Assembly (NCBI GenBank): GCA_022592445.1
Contig: JABYQR010000046.1
Location: 1 to 64,000 of the forward strand
Reading direction: 5' to 3'
Length of the DNA: 64,000 nucleotides
Origin: Cytidiella melzeri
Lineage: Eukaryota > Basidiomycota > Agaricomycetes > Polyporales > Irpicaceae
Position numbers and translations under genes: made by a program. The notes under the pieces are model-generated. The model was not told the origin of the DNA. It made no database searches and worked only from the letters and a program-made list of their open reading frames with translations. This document shows, in pieces, positions 56,441 through 64,000 of this stretch (the first letter of the stretch is position 1; every line of letters begins with the position of its first letter).

Positions 56441-57982
56441 GATGCATGTAACATGTTTTAGCAATTGATCTAATGAGACACCTTCAAGCTCTTCATTCTT
56501 GAAGCAAGTAATTTTGTAGAATCAGCAGTGACCATTGCACAAGATTAATGAAAAAAAAAATGATGCCCCTGGCTACCATTCGTGACTACCTTCATCAATG
56601 TATGGCTCCTTTTCCTGCAACCAAACTTATCAATTGTAGTACAGTCACTTTATCCCAGATCAAGTTTCCTATCAAAGATGTCACCAATAGCAACATGCCT
56701 GTAATACAGCCAGTATTCATGACCAGATGGCTTGGCAAGATCCTCACCAGGAACAGAGTTGTTTACTGAGGTTGTTTCTGGTAACAAAGTCACAGGTGCA
56801 ATCAACTATTTCACACTATATGATTTATTCAATTTGCTATCAATAACATAGTCCCTTGTAACCCAGCTCCTGCATTTTACCAGTTTAATTTAGATTACAT
56901 AACATAGTTCAACATTATGAAGAAGAAGACGCATGTCAAACAATGTTTATCTCCATGCTCTACTCCTCAAACTTCCTTTAATTCTGTACTCACACTGATT
57001 GTTGCACTTTAAACAATACAGCACAGTCCCTCTTCTTTCCTGAATGATTGCATGCTCCAATGAATATAAACCACCTACTTACTATATATTACTCATCAAA
57101 GAAGCTACTCACAACAAAATGACTTAATCAAGCGGCCACCAGCAGCAAGTTTAGTTACAAATCTGGCTTCAAAAGTCATATTTTATTCAACCCTTCATGA
57201 ATGGTACTTACCGCTTACTGGCCTTGCTAACACTAGTATCCAGGGATTCCCCCAATTTGGAGGACAAGAGGGTCACATCTGAAAAAGCATCAATGTGCTG
57301 TTGCGCACTTCAACAATTCTTCTTCATTCTCCAGAAACTGCAATGGTCTGCGATGGGTAAATTGAAGATAGGTGTTCTTTCAGTGTTCTTCAGCTGGATG
57401 TATGTATCTTAACCCTTCAAGTGTGTCTTGAGTGTCTATGCTCTGGCTTGATTGCACTTGACATAGCTTGATAGTCTTGCAAGTTTGATTTGATGAGCAG
57501 TTGGTAATTCAACAAGGTTGTTGCAAATCAGTATTGATGATGACATGCAGACAAAGACATTGAAGGTCAAAGTGCCACCGTGCTGGATCAACATGTTGTT
57601 AGTTGGAGAGGATTAGTAAGAGTCTGTTCGGTAGCTTAATACAACATCTGTTCTGCATGATAATATTCTGCAAGCTCGTTTACTACTACACTTGGATTAA
57701 AGTAGGCACAGGCAACCCAAAGGAAGCATTGTGCAGTCACACACATAACATTTATTGTCACACTCTGGCACTGGTGTCTGGCTATGGAAGTGTAAACTTA
57801 TGTTTTTTTCACTTTGCAGAAGAAATCTCAACCTGATTCCTAGCATGTAAATGTGCCTCAATTGCACTGTGTTGCCCACCATGACAGCAACAGAAGAGCA
57901 TGCCATCAGACCCCATAATAATGGCCTCAAGAAGGCACTGTAAACACATGCAATCTACAGTATTACTATATGCTACCAATAA

Positions 57983-58411
57983 TCAAGGGACACTCTCCTT
58001 GGCAATCATTTTAAATACATTTTCCCATTTTGGCGAAACGTTCAGGATCAGACCAGGGTAATCCTGTTTCCATTTGACTACAGCCCATATATCTTTTTTC
58101 CACATTGGCCAATCATTACTAGGCTCTGTACCAGCTTTCATAGCCCTTACAGTTTCTATGGCGTTCTTTGTCAGCGTATCCTTGTTGAAGATATCTAACC
58201 TGGATAGTCCTTGTTGTATTGCACTCCAGTGCACCATGGCCTGGCCAGGAGGCTGCCTGGGCCTTATGATGTTGTAGGTGTCATGAACACCAAAGGAAGT
58301 TGGATTATAGCGGGATCCTATCCTTCTGGACGAAATGGCAAAAACAGGCACTGTATGGAATGCACCAATGACGATGGCAGTCAACAAAATGAGAGAGGTT
58401 GAGAACTGCAT
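57983..58411 (-). CDS. Small secreted protein S2 (142 aa) with shared leader
   Basis: An intact ORF from the ATG at 58411 starts with the signal peptide 'MQFSTSLILLTAIVIGAFH', followed by a mature domain of about 118 residues without cysteines. That domain is rich in Trp and Lys ('WPMWKKDIWAVVKWKQDYPG', 'SPKWENVFKMIAKE'). No family is recognised. The leader has a 63-bp intron (donor at 58530, acceptor ending at 58468) in the same place as in the gene at 30409-30885. The first nine residues are nearly identical to that gene, while the mature domains are unrelated by eye. It lies between the inverted arms of a repeat element, in CpG-poor DNA. An effector-like role is only a suggestion. Confidence 0.62.
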   Translation of the reverse strand: MQFSTSLILLTAIVIGAFHTVPVFAISSRRIGSRYNPTSFGVHDTYNIIRPRQPPGQAMVHWSAIQQGLSRLDIFNKDTLTKNAIETVRAMKAGTEPSNDWPMWKKDIWAVVKWKQDYPGLILNVSPKWENVFKMIAKESVP

Positions 58412-58504
58412 AATGTGGTAGTGAAGAGCAGTTTGGACAGGGTTGGCCAAGACAGTAAGACAGGTAGCTGCACAAAGAATCTCAGTACAGTGACACAAGC
58501 CAAG

Positions 58505-58900
58505 TGCAACATAGATGAAAATGTATTTACCAACCAGTGCTGAAGCAATGAACAGGCCTAGAGTAATGGAACTGCGCTAGGGTAGAAGGGGTGGCTGTGA
58601 AACCAAACTGAGCTCAGTGACACAACACAAATGCAATATGGATGGTGATGCACCTACCAACCAGATTGAAGCAATGAAAAGACCTGGAGCAACAGAGGCA
58701 GAGATGTAGAGCTTGGGTTACCAAAGGGCAATATGAAGAGATGGTCAGATGGCTAGCTGTAGTAACAATATCAGTACAGTAGCCCCAGATAAGTGCAATG
58801 TGGATGAAAATGTACCTACCAACCAGCGCTGAAGCAATCAAATGACCTGGAGTGATGGAGATGTGCTGAGATATGAGAATAGTGGCAGGAAGCTACATAT
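58505..58900 (-). repeat. Repeated 5'-leader exon/donor units upstream of S2
   Basis: Three copies on the minus strand (ends near 58530, 58660 and 58820) of 'ctcca/gg(t)catttg' + 'attgcttcagc' + 'ctggttggta(g/a)(g/a)tac', each containing a potential splice donor. Spacing is about 130-160 bp. A related single unit precedes S1 (30984-31010). They look like duplicated first exons. Confidence 0.55.
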
Positions 58901-59954
58901 ATCTTGTGGTCTGTATGCAGTGCTGATGCACCACACAGCACATGCACAGCAGAGACACTCTCAGACACATTTTCATGCTCTAATAATGTAGGAGCTGGAA
59001 CTGTCTTGGATTCTTGTACTAAGGAGTTTCAATGGGTAGTTACCAGTGATGTAGCACAGGTTGGCTGTGTCCAGAATGTCCCAAAAGTAGCTGTATGTGG
59101 GTTGTATTTAATAATGGAGCTGCATCACCCCAGATTCTATTGCCACAAGAGACAACACACCTAAAGCTGTGCAAGGGCATTAGCACTAGCAAAGATGGCA
59201 AGCATTCAGCTTGACTGGGTAATTTGTTCAAAACAGCTGTTTTGATGAATAATAATGTTACTGATATGAAATTGGAGTTGTATAGCCTTTATTAGTTACT
59301 TGAACAAGTTACTTGGTTACTGGTAAGAACCTTGCTAAGTAATCTGGACATGAATGGTGAAACCTTTGATGAGCAAGTTTATCTGGGATAAAGTGACTGT
59401 ACTACAATGAATAAGTTTGCCTGCGTGGAAAAGCAGCTATACATTGATAAAGGTAGTCACCAATGGTAGCAAGCGGCTTTATATATATTACCATTAATCT
59501 TGTGCAGTGCTCACTGCTGATGCAACAATCACTTGTGGTGCTCATCAAAACTCACTGCTGATGCTAGAAAATTACATGCATCAAGAATGAAGGGCTTGAG
59601 GGTGTCTCATTGGATCAAATCCCAGAACATGTTACATGTGTCCTGTTAATGTCTGAGCTGCCTCACCCCCATGGAAACCGCCACAGGCTGTGTTCTGATT
59701 GTAACTCCTGCTTAGAGAGAAACTGGTGGTTGTGAAATTTTGTGGAACAATCAGATGCAGTGCTTGCTGCTGATGGAACCATGTCCTGTTGATGTCTGAA
59801 CTGCCTCATCCCTATTGGGACTGCCACACGCTGTGTTCTGATTGTAACTCCTGCCTGGAGAGCAACTAATGGTTGTGACACTTTGTGGAACAATCAGACG
59901 CAGTGCTCACTGCTGATGCAGCCACAAATCTACATTGTCCAAGAATGTAGGGTT

Positions 59955-60146
59955 GAGAAGTCTCTCAACCATTAGTTGCTCTCTAGGCAGGAGTTACAAT
60001 CATAACACAGGCTGTGGCAGGTTCCATGGGGGTGAAGCAGTTCAGACATCAACAGGACACATGTAACATGTTCTGGGATTTGATCCAATGAGACACCATC
60101 AAGCCCTTCATTCTTGATGCAGGTGATTTTCTGGCATCAGCTGTGA
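59955..60146. repeat. Partial second copy of the inverted-arm element
   Basis: This segment has the same orientation as the left arm of the 55645 element ('gctctctaggcaggag' ... 'catcaacaggacacatgtaa' ... 'cttcattcttgatgc'). It begins at a small palindrome centred near 59945 and stops where a poly(A) retroposon abuts. It is the start of another copy, truncated. Confidence 0.6.
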
Positions 60147-60236
60147 TTTCTTTTTCTCCATGTTTATTGTCCTCGAGGGCTTTGCCCTATGGTAGACAAA
60201 ATACATCTGTGCTGCTGTTTCTAATTATTATACTGT
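60147..60236 (-). mobile_element. Second copy of the poly(A) retroposon family
   Basis: Minus strand: 'cagacagtataat' ... 'agcacagatgtattttgtct' 'accatagggcaaagccctcg' 'aggacaataaac' then an A-rich tail (60147-60159). It matches the 109-bp insertion at 11823-11931. Its 5' end may extend past 60236, but there is no second copy to compare. Confidence 0.75.
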
Positions 60237-60917
60237 CTGAAGAGTGATTGTGGTCATAACTTGCAAGGGTTTTTCACCCAAGACATGTGGTGGGGGGTTA
60301 TCTGAATTATTGTGAGTGTGTATTGAGAGATGAGAAGGGAAGAAAGTTGGAAGACGTGCACCTGTTGACGAGAGAGACTGGGTTCTAAACCTGCTATCCT
60401 TTATGGCGGACAATGGTCCCCTGACCTGTTGCTTCTTGCAGTAGCAGGAAGCTGGGTTGTGGTCCTCCGCCCCCTGTCAAAACTCCCCCAGTCTCTGAGC
60501 GTCGGGTCACGCATGGAAGAGGAAGTGAGAATGCAGGTATGTGGGAACAAGGGGGGTGAGGGGGGTCTTGTGTGTCATCAATTGTTTTGTGCTTGTCCCT
60601 GTCTGTCCCAAAGTCAGTCCTGTTGGAACACTGCTAGGTGTTGTACTTCTCTTTGTGTCTTGTTTATTTTCTGTCCCTTTTTCTTATCCACCTGTGTTGC
60701 CTTCTCTTTCTACCTGCCTATCTTTCTTCCTTTCTTCTCCAGTAGCTTCTTTGGTAAGTTCAGGCTGCCTAGCTTTTGTGCAAATTGTCTAGTGGTGTGT
60801 ATGTAGCAGAAGAGTGGGTGTAATGTCCTGGTGTTACTCAGAAGGTTCAGCATGGATCTGGCTGGTCAGCCTAACTCATATGTGAGTGCGTCTTGGTGTC
60901 TCCCGTAAGCTGGACAG
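60237..60917. other. Unassigned repeat DNA
   Basis: No recognised gene. The plus strand at 60600-60760 is strongly pyrimidine-rich, and its two overlapping open frames are low-complexity Phe/Leu/Ser/Cys translations. Confidence 0.4.
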
Positions 60918-61613
60918 TGTTGTGGATGGCCCGACTAGCCCTGATTTTTCGCATTTTACCTCCGGCTTTTACCTTTGAAACCTGGTTGCAACCTTCTCTG
61001 CACAAACCACTTGCACGTCTATTAAGTGCTCGTATCATGTGGCTTAGATGCTCTACATGGTCAACCACATGGCGACAACCACAGGACTCAGCCCATAGCT
61101 AGGGTTTGATGTCATAGATACCATTCACATGGACTTCTATTGTTCTTTCCCTATTGTTCTCTTTATGGAGAAATGTTCTCACAAGTGTGGGAATTGAATA
61201 CAATAACTGGTCTCCTTTTAGATAGATTCTCTCATGAGTAAAGGTCTTGGCAGAGTCCAGACAATAGCTATTGTTCTCCTTTAGGTAGTGTTATTGTTCT
61301 TTGTCCACATGGCTTCTTGCAAAGCCTGCCCTTAACATGGTCTGTGTGCAGGTCCCTGAAGTCTATATAAGATGCTGCATGTACGCTCCTAGCCCCTCAT
61401 CTCGACCTCTTGGTCTTTACTGGGCTAGGTAAGCAAACCCCCTCTTGTACTACATAGCTGGTAGTAACAATACTAACTTGGTCTTTACTGGGCTAGATTT
61501 CTGAATAAGTTTGATAGCTGGTGAACGCATTGTGCTTCAAGTCTGCCACCACCTCTTTGTCGTCATCCACATTGTGTCCCTGTCTGCCGCGTTGAACCCT
61601 TGTCTCTGCATCA
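60918..61613 (+). repeat. Solo LTR (696 bp) of the TGTTGTGGATGG family, internally deleted
   Basis: It runs from 'tgttgtggatggcccg' to 'gtctctgcatca'. Relative to the 49995 copy it lacks about 55 bp near 61060 (the 'acttgctactacgtcacact' segment). No target duplication is evident (gacag against ttagg), so it may be older or recombined. Confidence 0.8.
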
Positions 61614-61723
61614 TTAGGTCGAGACCGTTGTAAAACCCTGGGTCCCCCATTCCCACTGTTTTTAAAAGTTTATTCCTGTTCGACAAGTACGTCTCTGGTC
61701 TCCTTATACCGTTGAGCTACACT
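61614..61723 (-). other. tRNA-like A-box next to a LINE tail
   Basis: The minus strand from 61722 reads 'gtgtagctcaacggtataag', a good Pol III A box, but the expected B box (around 'cttgtcgaacagg') is poor. This is possibly a tRNA-derived target or SINE head immediately next to the LINE 3' end. Confidence 0.35.
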
Positions 61724-62451
61724 TTTTTTATTATTATCTAAGTTTATAAAGGTCCGTGCATAATGTAGTTACATGTGAGACCATAATCCGAAACCATGAA
61801 GCGGCTGCCAGCGCCCGCCCCGATTGTGGTTTGTTTTATACAGTCCTCTGATGAGTGGTGTGGACCGGACAGCGAGGCAGTGGTGTTCAGGCACCGCCCA
61901 AGTGTCACAACCTATACTTGGCAGAGACAGAAAGGGAGACATAAACCCCCGGCCCCGTGTTAACCTGCGGCTGCGAGTGCCCGCTGCAACTGCTACTTTC
62001 TGACGGTTTTTTCAGGACGGGTGAATGTGGTATGTCCTAGGCCTGATGACTTAGCCCCGTCTAAGCGCGTTGTTGCTACTATGCAGAAAGAGAAAATAAC
62101 CCCCCCCCTTTTGTTAAGAAACAAACCGTTTACCAACGTGCCAGGTCATGGCACATAAAAGCCCTTTCACTCACTGAGATGAAGGGTTCCTTTGCCAGAT
62201 GCAGGGTAGAGAACACCCCAACCCGCATCTGTGGGTTCCCCCCAAGCCAAACGTCCTGCCTGACTGGGGTTCGCCCACCACCGCGTAGATTACGACAACG
62301 AGGGGTCGACCTCGCCACCTTCCTCATGATGATCATAGTGTCTCAAATTGGAATCACAGTTTGCCACAGGAAGGCAAAACTCATCCTCTCCAAAATCCAG
62401 CGCATCCGCTGGCCTTCCGTTAGCAAGGTATTGCCGCTCCCTCTGCGGCCC

Positions 62452-62712
62452 CTACCAACTGGAGTATGGAGAATTGAACTCCAGGTTGTCTGTTAGATTT
62501 TTGAAAAACCACTCGACGAACTTGCCCCGGTCCTCCTCTGACCTAGCATTGGCCTCAGCTTCCGCCTTGGCATGGTGATCATCCGCTGGAACATGTTTCT
62601 CCTTTGGCTTCTTCGCCTTCAATATTGGGTCATGCCCCTGCTCCTCAGAAGCCTCCCCTTTGTGTATGATCCTTATAGTCCACTCATGGCCTGATCTCCA
62701 CACTTCACGCAT
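62452..62712 (-). other. Short charged ORF downstream of the LINE ORF
   Basis: The 86-codon frame begins 40 bp after the stop of the RNase H ORF and includes 'KAKKPKEKHVPADDHHAKAE' and 'EEDRGKFVEWFFKNLTDNL'. Composition is protein-like (Lys/Glu/Ala helix). It could be a shifted C-terminal extension of the main ORF or a small separate ORF; no homologue is recalled. Confidence 0.35.
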
Positions 62713-62751
62713 AAACTGCCGGTGGGATTTGGGGCTGTAATTGATTGGTTC

Positions 62752-64000
62752 TCACTTGGTATGGGCACCAAACACAGTTTGTTTAAGTATTGTCTCAACC
62801 CATACTCGTGTTACTGCGTAGGAGTTGAAACAATTTGCAGCTAAATCTGAGGTTCTCGTTTCCACCAGATTAGCCCATTCAAAAGTTCCTGCCATGGGGT
62901 TCATGATCAAGAACACAAGGAGTTCATTTTGTCCAAACAACTGTGTGCAGTTTTGGAAATCTGCAGAATCCATACCCGCAAGAGCTGCTAGTTCCTCTTG
63001 GTTGTATGGGTCAGGTGGTCTCCAAGCACGGTACCACAAAAGACACTCTTCCAGCAGATGCTTTCGAGTTTCAATGGCGCCACACGCACATTCCGCGGGG
63101 CCCTCAAGGTGAAATCTTTTACGGAACTTGCCAATAGGCATGTGTCCTGAGATGAGTTGTGTAGCAGCAGCATATTCCGCCACACCCACTGTATTATCTG
63201 GCTTATCAACGTTATACAACACTGACTGAGCTCCGCCAAGGTTTTTCAACCACCAGTGTTGTTTGGCCACTGGTGTCACTCCCTTGAATTCGGACGTTTT
63301 AATAATGTTACTGTGCCCTTTGTAATCAAAGTCTTTCACAAGACAATGCCACCGTTTGATAGCCAGTGCATCTTTGTCTTGATGTGCCACACTCCACGAG
63401 GTAAATCTCGGTTGTGGCTTTTCTGTAGCCTCTTTGGCAAATTTGTCCATGTCCTCATTGAGAGCAAGGCCAATGTGACTTGGTACCCAATGCAGCCCCA
63501 CATAGCGTGCAGGGTTTGCGCTCAAGAAGTCTCGCACCCTTCGGCACGCTACTAAACGCATCATCTGTCCCGGGCCAACATTTGGCTTCAGGATGGATTG
63601 TAATGCAGACTTGTTGTCAGCAAAGAGGTGGATTTCAGTGATACTATCAGGAATGTTCATGACAGCATTGCTAATACCCATAGCAAGAGCGGAAATTTCA
63701 GTGTCATATACGCCAGAATAGCCCATAGGGGTGTGTTTCCTAGTAAGAGTTACACCCATGTGTCGTGTAGTCCAGGCTGCTCCTGACTTGCGTCTTTTTG
63801 CAGACCTATCCCATATAAGAGATCCGTCAGTCCAAACTGAACGAATGTCTTCATTATGTTCTGTGAACTCAATTCGAGGTTTCAGATCTCCATCCACCCA
63901 CAACTTGAAGTCATTGGAGGATTTGGTTGGTGCATCCACAAAGAACTTAATTCTGTCCTGGAACTCATCAAGAATGCGTTTACCAGGCCAATTTTCAACA
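62752..64000 (-). CDS. LINE ORF2 C-terminal part: RNase H and zinc knuckle (partial)
   Basis: The frame is open to the window edge (it continues beyond 64000, reading 'RILDEFQDRIKFF' before the first candidate start) and stops at 62752. RNase H residues are in order: Asp in 'SVWTDGSLIWD', Glu in 'GVYDTEISALAMGI', Asp in 'IHLFADNKSALQSI', and 'VGLHWVPSHIGLALNEDMDK' supplying the His and last Asp. About 120 residues later comes the terminal motif 'CACGAIETRKHLLEEC', the CxC...H...C knuckle seen at the end of many fungal and animal LINE ORFs. The endonuclease and reverse transcriptase lie outside the window. All RNase H acidic residues are intact. Confidence 0.92.
   Translation of the reverse strand, partial: VENWPGKRILDEFQDRIKFFVDAPTKSSNDFKLWVDGDLKPRIEFTEHNEDIRSVWTDGSLIWDRSAKRRKSGAAWTTRHMGVTLTRKHTPMGYSGVYDTEISALAMGISNAVMNIPDSITEIHLFADNKSALQSILKPNVGPGQMMRLVACRRVRDFLSANPARYVGLHWVPSHIGLALNEDMDKFAKEATEKPQPRFTSWSVAHQDKDALAIKRWHCLVKDFDYKGHSNIIKTSEFKGVTPVAKQHWWLKNLGGAQSVLYNVDKPDNTVGVAEYAAATQLISGHMPIGKFRKRFHLEGPAECACGAIETRKHLLEECLLWYRAWRPPDPYNQEELAALAGMDSADFQNCTQLFGQNELLVFLIMNPMAGTFEWANLVETRTSDLAANCFNSYAVTRVWVETILKQTVFGAHTK

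Larger units (their letters stand above)
55645..59930. mobile_element. Element with long inverted arms made of 143-bp repeats
   Basis: The left arm (about 55645-56800) and right arm (about 59260-59930) are inverted copies. Both contain the 143-bp repeat, then 'catgtaacatgtt' ... 'aatgagacacc' ... 'cttcattcttga', then 'gcacaagattaatg' ... 'gtagtacagtcactttatcc' and 'ctggtaac/actggtaa' toward the centre. The interior (56800-59260) holds a secreted-protein gene on the minus strand. The left boundary cuts through a Gypsy integrase, so this is an insertion. No transposase is seen, and a clean target duplication is not visible. Arms composed of tandem repeats recall foldback or MULE-type elements. 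Confidence 0.6.
61724..64000 (-). mobile_element. Non-LTR retrotransposon (LINE), 3' part, runs off the window
   Basis: On the minus strand an ORF with RNase H and a terminal zinc knuckle (62752-64000) is followed by about 1 kb of 3' sequence. That sequence ends in 'ttagataataataaaaaaa' (plus 61724-61743), a simple tail typical of LINEs. The 3' region contains a G-rich/C-rich stretch ('aaccccccccc' at 62098) and a short charged frame (62452-62712). Confidence 0.8.

Noticed and set aside
60918..61613. Target duplication for this solo LTR
   Set aside because: The flanks (gacag and ttagg) do not match, so none is claimed.
1..64000. CRISPR arrays, operons, rRNA genes
   Set aside because: Eukaryotic sequence with introns; no regular short repeats with unique spacers and no rRNA-like segments seen.

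Overview
The window looks like a piece of an agaricomycete (mushroom-forming basidiomycete) nuclear genome. The evidence is genes split by many 45-100 bp GT-AG introns, a mushroom-type 7TM protein, a UstYa-like oxidase, and a transposon load dominated by Ty1/Copia, chromodomain Ty3/Gypsy, Plavaka, MULE-like and LINE elements. No species can be named from sequence alone. All gene models were spliced by eye.

Layout: (1) 1-7.3 kb holds small host genes: an isochorismatase-like hydrolase lacking its catalytic cysteine, a small secreted protein of possible beta-trefoil type, a 46-residue secreted peptide, and a UstYa/DUF3328-like oxidase. (2) 7.8-13.0 kb is a GNAT acetyltransferase gene with a 4.07 kb long-TIR element (9-bp target duplication) inside an intron that was originally 46 bp. 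That element carries a nested solo LTR and a poly(A) retroposon. (3) 13.7-19.7 kb is a divergent two-gene module with one 205-bp shared promoter, encoding a basic N-tailed helical protein and a large zinc-finger protein; I regard it as a candidate undescribed mobile system. (4) 20.6-21.9 kb is a decayed 7TM gene, with a young Copia element (21.9-27.4 kb) inserted at its 5' end. (5) 27.7-35.1 kb is AT-rich, CpG-poor repeat DNA containing foldback DNA, minisatellites, a solo LTR and a secreted-protein gene. (6) 35.6-44.1 kb is a Plavaka-type DNA transposon with a transposase and a companion gene. (7) 44.6-55.6 kb is a graveyard of Gypsy fragments, three well-dated solo LTR or LTR junctions, and two copies of a cysteine-rich ORF. 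(8) 55.6-60.2 kb is an element with long inverted arms built of 143-bp repeats, enclosing a second secreted-protein gene related to the one in (5) only at its signal peptide and leader. (9) 60.9-64 kb has a solo LTR and the 3' half of a LINE running off the window.

How the parts relate: the host genes do not form one pathway. The strongest stories are insertional: a host intron expanded about 90-fold by a MULE-like element, a receptor-like gene capped by Copia, and two small secreted proteins that share a leader but not a mature sequence and sit in repeat-rich, CpG-depleted DNA. Several frames break at or near short homopolymers, so some apparent pseudogenes may be sequencing errors.
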